Assembly (NCBI RefSeq): GCF_900110265.1
Contig: NZ_FODB01000006.1
Location: forward strand, 25,279 to 89,278
DNA: 64,000 nucleotides
Origin: Vreelandella aquamarina
Lineage (GTDB): Bacteria > Pseudomonadota > Gammaproteobacteria > Pseudomonadales > Halomonadaceae
Reading direction: 5' to 3'
Below the pieces are notes generated by a model that ran no database searches, was not told where the DNA came from, and was given only the letters and a program-made list of their open reading frames with translations. Of this stretch, positions 52,758 through 61,515 are shown piece by piece. How positions within the stretch are numbered: the first letter of the stretch is position 1; each line of letters starts with the position of its first letter. Both the position numbers and the translations under genes were made by a program.

Positions 52758-53612
52758 ATGCAAAGCAAATACAAAATCAGCCTGCTAAGAGCCAGTCTAC
52801 TCGCCGCTGCCGTGGCGCTGGCTTTATGGACGCCCATGGCACCGCCAGCAGCTGCCCTGTTGCTCTGGCTGTCGGTTGGTTGGCTCTTTATTACGGCGCT
52901 GGTACTGGATTTTAGCCATCGCCGCTCTCCTGGGCTGCCCTGGCAGATGCTCGCTGGAACGCTACTACTAGGGTTAATTGCCGCCGCACCTGAGCGGCAT
53001 GCGCTGCTTATTTGGGCATGGGGAGCAGTGTTTATGCTGCCTCAACATCGCTGGGCCGCCATTTTTAATGCATGCGCGGCCATGCTTAGCTGCTTACTAC
53101 TCGCTCCCGTGGTGAGCCTACCGGAGTGGCTCCTAATGGTTTTATCGCTGGCAACACTCAGCGTACTGGCCCTTTCACGCACTCACCAGTTAATTAATAT
53201 GAATGGCGATATACGCCAACGCCTAAGGCTAGTACCAGGAGCAAACCTATGGGCAGGCGAGCAGCTCTTGCGCGATTTACTGCGAGAACAAACCCGCTCA
53301 GAGCGGGAAGCTATCCATGCCGAAGTGTTAGTCATTCAAGTAAAGCGTCACCAACTTTGGCCAGTCGCCCAAAAACTCTGCGAGTTGACTTATAAGTTTG
53401 AAAACGTCTATCGGCTGAATGGCACGACACTCGCCACCCTCATATTATCGAGAACGTCCAAAGAGGCCGCTAAACGGCGCGAGCTCCTATGTGCTGTTCT
53501 ACCCGACAGCGCCGCCATTTATCACCAGCCCCTCATGGAGATCGAGCTGGCGTCACTCTCAATCGAAGCCCTAAGCCGCTACCCGAAACATCGGCTAAGT
53601 GAGGCCGCATGA
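52758..53612 (+). CDS. Membrane protein with a degenerate GGDEF-like domain (first of a pair)
   Basis: 284 residues. About five hydrophobic helices fill residues 8-140, then a soluble domain follows. Its pattern (EVLVIQVKRHQLWPVAQKL, then VYRLNGTTLATLILSR) fits the fold of diguanylate cyclases, where RxGGDEFxxLL is expected; here it reads RLNGTTLATLIL, so the catalytic GGDEF is lost. The assignment rests on the order of predicted strands and helices and on the same layout in the following gene. Activity is unlikely; a binding or partner role is possible. The stop overlaps the next start by four bases. Confidence 0.6.
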   Translation: MQSKYKISLLRASLLAAAVALALWTPMAPPAAALLLWLSVGWLFITALVLDFSHRRSPGLPWQMLAGTLLLGLIAAAPERHALLIWAWGAVFMLPQHRWAAIFNACAAMLSCLLLAPVVSLPEWLLMVLSLATLSVLALSRTHQLINMNGDIRQRLRLVPGANLWAGEQLLRDLLREQTRSEREAIHAEVLVIQVKRHQLWPVAQKLCELTYKFENVYRLNGTTLATLILSRTSKEAAKRRELLCAVLPDSAAIYHQPLMEIELASLSIEALSRYPKHRLSEAA

Positions 53613-54535
53613 GAGTGCCGCCACTGCCCAAGCGACTGATGACTGCGGCCTATAGCGCCAGTATGTTCATCATGGTGGGCTACATGATGTGGCTGTACGC
53701 GATGGGCAGCTACCGCGAACTGCTAATACCGCTATTTTTGGCAATGCTGTTATTGGTCAGTTTGCTGATGCATTTAGGCCAAGGGTTTCGCCCCTGCATA
53801 CCGCGCATACTGTTATTGGCGAGCATCTATATTGCTGTGCTAACCGCCACCTATACACAGCCAAGCCCAGCGCCCCTATGGCTCGGCTTACCCATTGCAG
53901 CCACATTTTTACTGTTGCCGCTTTGGAGCGCGCTTAGTCTGAATATAGTTTGCCTTTCCGCCTGGTGGTGGCTAGCACCTTTTGAGACGACTGCTTTTTC
54001 ACTTAGTCATGTGGCGTTGACGCTACTGCTCGCCCTTCCCCCATGGGAACATGCACGCCGTCGGGCGCTACTGCGGGCCACAGACCCAAACGATAGCGAC
54101 TGTGATGCTTACCATATTGATACGCTGAAAGAGCGGCTCAATAATGAATTTCAACGGGCAGCAATGCTCAATAAGCGCTTGGCAGTCCTAGTGCTTCACT
54201 TACCACAGTTGGATATGGCAGAAGAGCAGTTTGGTCACCGTGCGCAAACCGCCTTATTGGGTGCCCTGTGCAGCGAGGTCAATAGCCGTTGCCGTGATCA
54301 CGATATTCTGGGTCGCGCTGGCAATGCGACATTCTGGCTGGTCCTACCCGATACCAGTGAAAGTGGCGCCTTGCTTGTTAGGGAGCGCTTACAGAGAGCG
54401 CTTTCCCGTCGTGTGCTAGTGGAAACTGGGCAGCTAGAAGCACGCATTACCACCTGCCTGCCTCTTCGCAAAGAGAGCTTCGAGCGATATGTACAGCGCC
54501 TGGAAGCGCGTGCCGAAGCTATTGCCAACGTGTAA
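53609..54535 (+). CDS. Membrane protein with a degenerate GGDEF domain (second of a pair)
   Basis: 308 residues. Five or so hydrophobic helices occupy residues 10-145, then a domain with DTLKERLNNEFQRAAML, LAVLVLHLPQLDMAEEQFGH and DILGRAGNATFWLVLPDT. This follows the diguanylate cyclase order closely (D-x-x-R-x-GGDEF-x-x-x-LP), but the signature is GNATF. The residues for GTP and metal binding are therefore missing. GHRAQTALLGALCSEV matches the helix before the hairpin. The gene overlaps the previous one (ATGA) and stops 23 bp before the DedA-PAP2 gene, so all three may form one transcript. Confidence 0.7.
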   Translation: MRVPPLPKRLMTAAYSASMFIMVGYMMWLYAMGSYRELLIPLFLAMLLLVSLLMHLGQGFRPCIPRILLLASIYIAVLTATYTQPSPAPLWLGLPIAATFLLLPLWSALSLNIVCLSAWWWLAPFETTAFSLSHVALTLLLALPPWEHARRRALLRATDPNDSDCDAYHIDTLKERLNNEFQRAAMLNKRLAVLVLHLPQLDMAEEQFGHRAQTALLGALCSEVNSRCRDHDILGRAGNATFWLVLPDTSESGALLVRERLQRALSRRVLVETGQLEARITTCLPLRKESFERYVQRLEARAEAIANV

Positions 54536-54558
54536 CCCATCTGCGGACGGAATCGCCC

Positions 54559-55956
54559 TTGTCTATCGCCGACACACTGTTATCTCTGTCGCTTTCACCT
54601 ACGCTGCTGCTTCTACTGGTGCTGGGGATTGCCATGGTGGAATCTCTAGCGCTGGTAGGCTTACTGGTGCCCGGCGTTGTACTTATCACTGCCGCTGCCT
54701 CTATGGCAGGGCATCAAATGGTCGCGCTACCGTGGCTAATTGGCGCAGCCTTCGCAGGGGCTGTGTTAGGCGATGGGCTTAGCTACTTTTTAGGCTATCG
54801 CCACCGCGATACCGTGGTGACCCGTTGGCCGCTTTCGCTTCATCCCGAATGGCTAGGCCGAGGCGCCCGTTTTTTTGAGCGTTATGGTATCTACTCGGTG
54901 TTTATTGGGCGCTTTGTCGGACCCGTGCGCCCTATTATTCCGCTCATCGCGGGTATGATGCATATGCCAGCGCGCACCTTTCTCTTAGCCAACGTAATTT
55001 CTGCTGCTCTTTGGGCACCGGCATACGTTTTACCCGGCTACCTGCTGGGCCACACTTGGCAACAGCAGCTCAACCTGCCCGCCAATGTTGAAATGGCCGT
55101 GGTGATGATGGCCGTTAGCGTCGTGGCACTGGCCGTAATGTTCTCCTGGGGCCGCGCGCAAGTAGGTCACAAGGGGCGGGTGTACTTTGCAATTGCACGT
55201 ATTGCTCGCCGAATACCCGCCATGCGCCGCCCGTGGCTCGCTATGAGTCGCAGTGGCGAGGTGCCTTTAGCCTCACTCTTTTTATGCATCATAGCGCTTA
55301 CCGCAGCATCCGCCTGGACACTGATGGTCATGCAGCATCCAGGCCCTTTGCTGATTGACTTGCAGGCGCAGCGACTCTTCTCCTGGCTGGCAACTCCCTG
55401 GCTAACAGACGCCAGCCTGCTACTTGCCGAAGTGGGCGATAAAGCGGGGATTATTACACTCGTCGCCCCTTGGGCACTCTGGTTGCTGTTGGTCAAACGT
55501 ATTGACCTACTTGCTCATGGGGCGCTAGCGCTGGGAGGTATTGGCGCACTCAACACATTAGGTAAAGCCGTATTTGCGCGGGCTAGGCCTGACACACCGG
55601 ACTATTTAGTCGGGTCGTTTTCCTACCCAAGTGCACATACCTCCACATGGGTTGTAGTGGTGGGTATCACAGCAGCCTTTGTCGCGTCACAGATGCCGAG
55701 ACAAAGGCGGATGTGGGTATATTGGCTTGCCATTGCCATCACGATCCCAATGGCACTTTCGCGTCTGATCATTGGTGTCCACTGGCTCAGCGACTTAATG
55801 GGCGGTGTGCTGCTTGGTCTGGTCGTCTGTGCGCTTGTTCAGCTTAATTGGCAACGGCGTTATCGCCCTCCTTTGCCGTCTTTTCCCTGGCTTGGGCTGC
55901 TGCTTGGGTCACTACTACTCATCATTCTACGTGTTACTTTTTTCCCGCCCGTTTAA
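54559..55956 (+). CDS. DedA-PAP2 fusion protein
   Basis: 465 residues. The N-terminal half is a DedA/SNARE-associated domain (ESLALVGLLVPGVVLI, RYGIYSVFIGRFVGPVRPIIPLIAG), a family linked to lipid carrier recycling and membrane homeostasis. The C-terminal half is a PAP2 phosphatase with GKAVFARARPD, SYPSAHTSTW and SRLIIGVHWLSDLMGG, the three acid-phosphatase motifs with both catalytic histidines. The fusion suggests a membrane lipid phosphatase coupled to lipid scrambling or flipping, for instance of undecaprenyl pyrophosphate; that is inference. The start appears to be TTG at 54559, as no ATG precedes the conserved region. Confidence 0.88.
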   Translation: MSIADTLLSLSLSPTLLLLLVLGIAMVESLALVGLLVPGVVLITAAASMAGHQMVALPWLIGAAFAGAVLGDGLSYFLGYRHRDTVVTRWPLSLHPEWLGRGARFFERYGIYSVFIGRFVGPVRPIIPLIAGMMHMPARTFLLANVISAALWAPAYVLPGYLLGHTWQQQLNLPANVEMAVVMMAVSVVALAVMFSWGRAQVGHKGRVYFAIARIARRIPAMRRPWLAMSRSGEVPLASLFLCIIALTAASAWTLMVMQHPGPLLIDLQAQRLFSWLATPWLTDASLLLAEVGDKAGIITLVAPWALWLLLVKRIDLLAHGALALGGIGALNTLGKAVFARARPDTPDYLVGSFSYPSAHTSTWVVVVGITAAFVASQMPRQRRMWVYWLAIAITIPMALSRLIIGVHWLSDLMGGVLLGLVVCALVQLNWQRRYRPPLPSFPWLGLLLGSLLLIILRVTFFPPV

Positions 55957-55986
55957 ACATAGGGATTCATGCAGGGAGTGACTCGT

Positions 55987-56610
55987 TCAACCCAATGCCA
56001 ACCACATGCCTACGCCAATCATCAATGTGCCCGCGATGCGGTTAAGCAGCCTCACATTGCCGCTTTTACCTAGCAGCTTACGCAACGTTTTACCGCCGGT
56101 GGCATATACCAACATACTGGCAAACTCAATGGTGAGAATGACAGCAATTAGCATACTGAGCTGCGGCGCAAGCGGCCGACTGCCATCTAAAAACGGCGGC
56201 AGTAGCACCATAAAAAACGCCCACCCCTTTGGGTTGGCAACGGCCGTTACCAAACCTTGGGTGGCAAGCTGAAGACGCCCAGCGGCAGGGCCAGTATCCA
56301 GCTCACTAGGAATAGCCATACGGCCCCGTGAGCGCCACATCATGATGCCCAAATAGGCCAAATAGGCACCGCCCACCCACTTGAAGGCGATGAATAGTTC
56401 GGGCTGGCGCAGCATCAACGCAGCGACGCCCGCCCCCGCCGCCGCCGCCACGAAACCGACGCCGATCAGCTCTCCGACCATCATCCACAGCGTGCGTTTG
56501 ACGCCTTGCGTCATGCCCAACACCATGGCCAGCGTCATGCACATGCCTGGTGTTAACGAGACGAAGAGAAACGTCGGTATGAAGACCGAGAGCGTCGCCC
56601 ATGACATCAT
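55987..56610 (-). CDS. LysE-family amino-acid exporter
   Basis: This inner-membrane protein of 207 residues has about six helices and belongs to the RhtB/LysE family. LFVSLTPGMCMTLAMVLGMTQG is the family opening, and VANPKGWAFFMVLLPPFL is the second conserved element. Substrate cannot be told from sequence. The start overlaps ubiX by four bases. Confidence 0.9.
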   Translation of the reverse strand: MMSWATLSVFIPTFLFVSLTPGMCMTLAMVLGMTQGVKRTLWMMVGELIGVGFVAAAAGAGVAALMLRQPELFIAFKWVGGAYLAYLGIMMWRSRGRMAIPSELDTGPAAGRLQLATQGLVTAVANPKGWAFFMVLLPPFLDGSRPLAPQLSMLIAVILTIEFASMLVYATGGKTLRKLLGKSGNVRLLNRIAGTLMIGVGMWLALG

Positions 56611-57266
56611 GGCGAACCGTCCTTGTTTTGCGCATCGCGAGAGGTGGCCGCGGCGTCTTCGCCCCAGCGGGGCATCAGGCGGTGGGCAATACCCAACTGA
56701 TTGAGTATGCGCGCAACAATAAAGTCGATCAGATCTTCCATGCTTTGAGGGCGGTGATAAAACCCTGGAGCGGCGGGCAAAATCACCACACCCAGGCGGC
56801 TAAGCGCCAGCATGTGCTCTAAATGAATGGGAGAAAACGGGCTTTCGCGTGGCACCATCACCAACGTACGGCGCTCTTTAATGGCCACATCAGCGGCGCG
56901 CTCAATCAAGTTATTACTGGCGCCGGTCGCGACCGCCGAGAGCGTGCCCGTTGAACAGGGGCAAATTACCATGGCCGAAGGTGCACCAGACCCAGATGCC
57001 ACGGGCGCCATCCAGTCTTCTCGACCAAAACAGCGAATTTGCCCTGGTTGGGCACCGCTTTTTTCTGTGAGCGTCTCTACCAATCGCTGCGGCTGGGCAG
57101 GGAGTGACACATCCGTTTCCGTGGCAATCACCATGTGAGCCGCTTTGGAAATCATTACCCACACTTCATGCCCCGCCTCGACCAGCACATCGATCAAGCG
57201 AAGGCCATACTGAGCGCCTGAAGCACCTGTTAGCGCTACTGTTACCGGAGGTTTAAACATTGTCAC
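56607..57266 (-). CDS. ubiX: Flavin prenyltransferase
   Basis: This enzyme of 219 residues makes prenylated FMN from dimethylallyl phosphate and FMN for UbiD decarboxylases. VALTGASGAQYGLRLIDVL binds FMN, and MVICPCSTGTLSAVATG and LVMVPRESPFSPIHLEHM are diagnostic. No ubiD is nearby. It overlaps mpl and the LysE gene by four bases each. Confidence 0.95.
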   Translation of the reverse strand: MTMFKPPVTVALTGASGAQYGLRLIDVLVEAGHEVWVMISKAAHMVIATETDVSLPAQPQRLVETLTEKSGAQPGQIRCFGREDWMAPVASGSGAPSAMVICPCSTGTLSAVATGASNNLIERAADVAIKERRTLVMVPRESPFSPIHLEHMLALSRLGVVILPAAPGFYHRPQSMEDLIDFIVARILNQLGIAHRLMPRWGEDAAATSRDAQNKDGSP

Positions 57267-58648
57267 TTCGACTGCTCCCGCGCTGTTAATTCATCTAACA
57301 ACCGCTCGTGCACTCCCTCAAAACCACCATTAGACATCACCACAATACGATCTAGAGGTGACGCTTGAGTGACCACTGCTTCTACTAGCGCATCAATATC
57401 GTTAAACAGCGCGGCACGCTCTCCTTGAGTCTCTACCAGCGATTCCATCGACCAAGCCACTCCCGCTGGCTGAAACCAGAACACCGCATCCGCATCGGCC
57501 ACGCTGTCATTTAAGCGCTCCCGCAGGGCACCCAAACGCATGGTATTGGAGCGTGGTTCAATCACTGCCAGCAAACGCCCCTTGGTCGTGGCTGCGCGAA
57601 GACCTTGTAGCGTGGCGGCAATGGCCGTCGGATGATGGGCAAAATCATCGATCACCTGAATGCCATTGACCTCGCCCCTTACCTCTTGCCGACGGCGAGG
57701 TGTTTTAAACCGCGCCAGCGCGGCACAGGCACGCGCCAAATTCACGCCACACAGTCGTGCTGCCGCTAGCGCTGCCAGTGCATTGCGCGCGTTGTGTTCG
57801 CCGGTTAACGCCCACTCCACCACGCCATCCTCTTCACCTTGCTCGCCTAAATACAAGACCTGAAAACGGCTAGCGTCGGCACGTTCTAAGCGCAGCTGCC
57901 ACTGGCTGTTTGTATCAGCTCCAAAATAGGCCACCGGTGACCACGCCCCCATCTTCAACACTCGTTCCAGTGCGGGCTGCTGATCGGCTACTAATAAATG
58001 CCCTTGGCTGGGAACGATACGCACTAAATGGTGGAACTGGCGCTCGATAGCGGCGAGATCAGGAAAAATATCAGCATGATCAAACTCAAGGTTATTGAGT
58101 ACGGCAATCGTCGGGCGGTAGTGAACAAACTTGGAGCGCTTATCAAAAAAGGCCGTGTCATACTCATCGGCCTCTACTACAAAGGGGGCGTTTTCGTCGC
58201 CTAAGCGCGCCGAAACGCCAAAATTACGCGGTACGCCACCAATCAGAAAGCCAGGCTTTAGCCCAGCACTTTCTAATAGCCAAGCTAACAAGCTGGCAGT
58301 GGTGGTTTTGCCATGAGTGCCCGCCACAGCAATCACTTTGCGGCCAGGCAACACATAGTCTGCAAGCCACTGCGCCCCTGAGGTATAGCGCATGCCACTA
58401 TTGAGCAGTGCCTCCACCTCCGGATTGCCCCGTGAGAGCGCATTACCCACGACCACCAAGTCGATTGAGCCTGAGAGATTGGCTGCTTGATAGCCTTCCA
58501 TCAGGGTGATCCCAGCCTCAGCTAGCTGCGTACTCATCGGTGGATATACGTTGGCATCGGAGCCGCTTACTTCATGACCTAACTCCCGTGCGAGTAGTGC
58601 AAGGCTCCCCATAAAGGTGCCACAGATGCCAATAATATGCAGACGCAT
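57263..58648 (-). CDS. mpl: UDP-N-acetylmuramate:L-alanyl-gamma-D-glutamyl-meso-diaminopimelate ligase
   Basis: This Mur-type ligase of 461 residues joins recycled tripeptide to UDP-MurNAc. LHIIGICGTFMGSLALLARELGHEVSG opens the protein; VAGTHGKTTTASLLAW is the ATP loop. EADEYDTAFFDKRSKFVHY and DDFAHHPTAIAATL separate Mpl from MurC. It heads the chain mpl-ubiX-lysE. It pairs in function with the AmpG-like permease at 2.2 kb. Confidence 0.95.
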   Translation of the reverse strand: MRLHIIGICGTFMGSLALLARELGHEVSGSDANVYPPMSTQLAEAGITLMEGYQAANLSGSIDLVVVGNALSRGNPEVEALLNSGMRYTSGAQWLADYVLPGRKVIAVAGTHGKTTTASLLAWLLESAGLKPGFLIGGVPRNFGVSARLGDENAPFVVEADEYDTAFFDKRSKFVHYRPTIAVLNNLEFDHADIFPDLAAIERQFHHLVRIVPSQGHLLVADQQPALERVLKMGAWSPVAYFGADTNSQWQLRLERADASRFQVLYLGEQGEEDGVVEWALTGEHNARNALAALAAARLCGVNLARACAALARFKTPRRRQEVRGEVNGIQVIDDFAHHPTAIAATLQGLRAATTKGRLLAVIEPRSNTMRLGALRERLNDSVADADAVFWFQPAGVAWSMESLVETQGERAALFNDIDALVEAVVTQASPLDRIVVMSNGGFEGVHERLLDELTAREQSK

Positions 58649-58894
58649 GGGCCAAGCGCTCCCTTCCTAACCATTTCAAACGATTGAACTTACTAAACAC
58701 ATCAATCAACGAGCGCTGAGATTAGCACGCCACGCGGTGTTGCTCATCTCGTTCCCCGCGCGACATGGCATTACAGGCTCAGAAAGTGACAATTCTGACG
58801 ATTTATTGCAGGATGCGCGCACCTTTTCTTATTCGACATCCAACAACCCGTCCACTGCATACGCTGTAAAGCAGTGCAGTGAGAGGAGACAACC
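58649..58894. other. 246-bp divergent intergenic region between mpl and the glutaredoxin-like gene
   Basis: The gap must hold promoters for both directions. No hexamer pair stands out. The only clear signal is the GAGAGGAG ribosome site before 58895. Confidence 0.4.
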
Positions 58895-59284
58895 ATGCGC
58901 ATCTTAATTCGTTACTTCTTTCGGGGCGTTCGCGTCCTGCTAGCCCCCGTCATGCTGATCTCCGAGAAGCTATCCACGCCAAAAGCCGTAGAGCGCACCC
59001 CAGAAGAGCAGGCTCAGGTAGACGCCGCTTGCCAACAGCTTGCGCTCTACCAGTTCAGAACGTGCCCCTTCTGTATCAAAGTGCGTAAAGAGATTGCCCG
59101 GCTGGGGCTGAATATTGAGCTTCGCGATGCACAGCTAGACCCTGCACATAAGCAGGCCCTGCTGGAAGGTGGTGGTAAAGTAAAGGTTCCCTGCCTAAAA
59201 ATTACCGATGACGCAGGTCAAGCCACCTGGCTATACGAATCGGATGAGATTAACCGCTGGCTTCACCGGCGTTTTGGCACGTAA
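58895..59284 (+). CDS. Glutaredoxin-like / GST N-terminal domain protein with membrane-associated N-terminus
   Basis: 129 residues. The first 25 residues are hydrophobic and basic (IRYFFRGVRVLLAPVMLI) and may bind the membrane. A thioredoxin-fold domain follows with the dithiol motif RTCPFCIKVR, the cis-proline in VKVPCLKI and the C-terminal YESDEINRWLHRRF, as in glutaredoxin-like GST N-domains. It should carry out thiol-disulfide exchange with glutathione. GAGAGGAG is a strong ribosome site. Confidence 0.88.
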   Translation: MRILIRYFFRGVRVLLAPVMLISEKLSTPKAVERTPEEQAQVDAACQQLALYQFRTCPFCIKVRKEIARLGLNIELRDAQLDPAHKQALLEGGGKVKVPCLKITDDAGQATWLYESDEINRWLHRRFGT

Positions 59285-59378
59285 TTACGGCGACATACGC
59301 TGCCTAAAACTCGACCTTTTGCGCGGTAATATCGAAGTGCACGCTGAGCGGCACGCCCTCCGAAGCGCTGGGGGATGA

Positions 59379-59483
59379 CTCCAGCAAGTCCCCGACTTTG
59401 TTGAATCCGGTAACTGCCGCGTTGCCTGCCACATGGTGGCGGAAATGCTTGAAGACCGCCGCTTGAAGGAGGAGACCCTATGA
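59379..59483 (+). pseudogene. Relic: last 34 codons of a dppD/oppD-type gene
   Basis: An open frame without a start codon runs from a TGA at 59376-59378 to a TGA at 59481-59483. It encodes LQQVPDFVESGNCRVACHM then VAEMLEDRRLKEETL. This is the typical C-terminus of a dipeptide ABC transporter ATPase (a short acidic run, then RVACHxVAE). The stop overlaps the dppF start as ATGA, the usual dppD-dppF coupling, so the end of the operon is intact while the rest of dppD is gone. About 95 bp of unrelated sequence separates it from the glutaredoxin-like gene. Confidence 0.7.
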
Positions 59484-60541
59484 ACGCCCAGGCGGAAACG
59501 ATCGCGACCATGCCGACCCAAAACGAAGCGAGCAACGACTCGCTACTGCAAATTCGCGGTCTTAAAAAGCGTTTCTCACTCTCCGGTGATTTTCTGGAAC
59601 AGCTACGTTTCAAAGGCGGCAAGCTGGTTCGCCATCAGGAGTTTATCCACGCCATTAACGGCGTGAACCTGGACATCAAACGCGGCGAAGCGCTCTGCGT
59701 GGTGGGTGAATCTGGCTGCGGTAAGTCCACCGTGGCGCGCACGGTCATGGGGCTGATTTCTCCCTCAGAGGGTGAAATTCGCTACGACGGCCAGCGCATC
59801 GACGATCTCAGCTCGAAGCAGCTCCTGCCCTACCGCAAGCGCATGCAGATGATCTTCCAGAACCCTTACGCGTCGCTGAACCCACGCATGACCATTCAGC
59901 AGACGCTGGAAGAGCCACTGCGGCTTCACCATCCCGACTGGAACCGCCAGCAGATCCTCGATAAAGTCGAGGAAGTGATGCGCTCGGTGGGCATCAACCC
60001 AGACTGGGGCAAGCGCTTTGGACACGAGTTCTCCGGCGGTCAACGCCAGCGGATTGCGATTGCTCGCGCACTCGCCGTCGACCCCGAATTTATCGTGGCT
60101 GACGAGCCCATTTCAGCCCTGGACGTATCCATTCAGGCTCAGGTGCTCAACCTGCTGATGGATGCCCAACGGGACCGTAACCTGACCTATCTGTTCATCA
60201 CCCACGACTTGGCGGTGGTAGAGCATTTTGGGACGCGGGTGGCCGTTATGTACTTGGGCACGGTATGCGAGATTGCGACCACCGCTACGCTGTTTGCTAA
60301 GCCTCGGCACCCTTATACTCAGGCGCTGCTATCCGCTATTCCTCGCTTGGAAGATGACCGGCCGCAGCATATTCGTCTCTCGGGCGAGGTACCTACGCCG
60401 GTTAACCTGCCAAGCGGCTGTGTTTTCCATGGCCGTTGCCCCCATGCCAACGCCCGCTGCAAACAGGAAATCCCTGCACTAAAAACCCAGGATGACGGTA
60501 CCCGCGTTGCGTGTCACGCTGTTGAAGAAGGCCGCCTATGA
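59480..60541 (+). CDS. dppF: Dipeptide/oligopeptide ABC transporter ATP-binding protein
   Basis: 353 residues. Walker A is GESGCGKSTVARTVMGL, the signature FSGGQRQRIAIARAL and Walker B FIVADEPISALDVSIQ. The C-terminal oligopeptide-transporter domain has CVFHGRCPHANARCKQE, with cysteines that bind an iron-sulfur cluster in some relatives. MNAQAETIATMPTQ is a short extra N-terminus. Its usual partners (binding protein, permeases and DppD) are not in the window, except for the dppD relic, so the gene looks orphaned. AAGGAGGAG precedes it. Confidence 0.92.
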   Translation: MNAQAETIATMPTQNEASNDSLLQIRGLKKRFSLSGDFLEQLRFKGGKLVRHQEFIHAINGVNLDIKRGEALCVVGESGCGKSTVARTVMGLISPSEGEIRYDGQRIDDLSSKQLLPYRKRMQMIFQNPYASLNPRMTIQQTLEEPLRLHHPDWNRQQILDKVEEVMRSVGINPDWGKRFGHEFSGGQRQRIAIARALAVDPEFIVADEPISALDVSIQAQVLNLLMDAQRDRNLTYLFITHDLAVVEHFGTRVAVMYLGTVCEIATTATLFAKPRHPYTQALLSAIPRLEDDRPQHIRLSGEVPTPVNLPSGCVFHGRCPHANARCKQEIPALKTQDDGTRVACHAVEEGRL

Positions 60542-60590
60542 GCGCGGCCCATTCAACCGTTATACGCTTGGCCGCTTTGCGAGGTAAGGC

Positions 60591-61502
60591 ATGGAAATTC
60601 GCTGGCTAGAAGACTTTATTGCCCTGGCCAGAACGCGACACTTCTCCCGCGCTGCCGACGAACAGCACGTTACACAACCCACCTTTTCCCGGCGCATTAA
60701 GCTGTTGGAAGAGGAGATGGGCGTCACGCTGATCAATCGGCAAACGCTACCGCTGTCGTTAACGCCTGCGGGGGAAGAGTTTTTAACGCTATGCGAACAG
60801 GTCACCGACCGGGTTCGCTTAACGCGTGATCGCGTTCGTGAGATCAGTGCCGGGCAGCAGCGGCGCATTATGGTGGCAGCACCGCAAAGCCTGCTGGCGC
60901 ATTTTCTGCCCGAATGGCTGACCCAACTGGGTTGGCAAGACCGTATGCAGCCCTACTTGCGCGCCACGGGCTGGGTGGCCAGCGACTACTTCCAGGCGCT
61001 TGCCCGGGCGGAGTGTGATCTGGCGATTTGCTACTGGCCTATTGGCCGCTGTGATCTAGATATTGATACCAGCGCCTGTACTTACCGAGTCATTGGACAT
61101 GAGCGGTTGATTCCCGTGACCGGGCTGAAAAGCGATGGCACCGCCTGCGCATTGCTGCCCGGCTCTCGCCAGCAGCCAGCGCCGTGGTTGGCGTACCCCA
61201 AACGGGGGCTGCTAGGCTCGGCGGTCAAAGCGCATTTGGCGCGACTGCCCCAAAGCACGTACTTAACAGCGCAAAGTGAAAATCTCTACGCGGCGGGCAT
61301 TAAAGAGCTGGTGCTGCTGGGCTATGGCATGAGCTGGCTACCGGAACGCAATGTGGCGGCGGAACTCGCCAACGGCACGCTGGTCAGGGCTGGCGATAGC
61401 CGCTGGGACGTGCCGATGGAGCTGCGGCTTTATCGTCACCAAAGCCAGCACCACGCCGAACTCGATAGCCTGTGGAGCGAGCTTACCCCACCCCGATCTT
61501 GA
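60591..61502 (+). CDS. LysR-family regulator, HypT (YjiE)-like
   Basis: 303 residues. The helix-turn-helix (ALARTRHFSRAADEQHVTQ, PTFSRRIKLLEEEMGVTL) with IRWLEDFIALA resembles the HypT group, which in E. coli responds to hypochlorite; that assignment is by pattern only. The effector domain has VVxAAPQSLLAHFLP-type start (MVAAPQSLLAHFLP) and YGMSWLPERNV near the end. It lies 49 bp after dppF and 13 bp before pepQ, on the same strand, so it may control peptide use in this unit. Confidence 0.82.
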   Translation: MEIRWLEDFIALARTRHFSRAADEQHVTQPTFSRRIKLLEEEMGVTLINRQTLPLSLTPAGEEFLTLCEQVTDRVRLTRDRVREISAGQQRRIMVAAPQSLLAHFLPEWLTQLGWQDRMQPYLRATGWVASDYFQALARAECDLAICYWPIGRCDLDIDTSACTYRVIGHERLIPVTGLKSDGTACALLPGSRQQPAPWLAYPKRGLLGSAVKAHLARLPQSTYLTAQSENLYAAGIKELVLLGYGMSWLPERNVAAELANGTLVRAGDSRWDVPMELRLYRHQSQHHAELDSLWSELTPPRS

Positions 61503-61515
61503 AAGGATGTCTTAT

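Noticed and set aside
59304..59464. Minus-strand frame of about 50 codons ending SVHFDITAQKVEF opposite the dppD relic
   Set aside because: It has no ATG and a stop just upstream; the plus-strand relic explains most of the stretch. The part at 59304-59378 does look protein-like and might be the end of another broken gene, but I cannot assign it.
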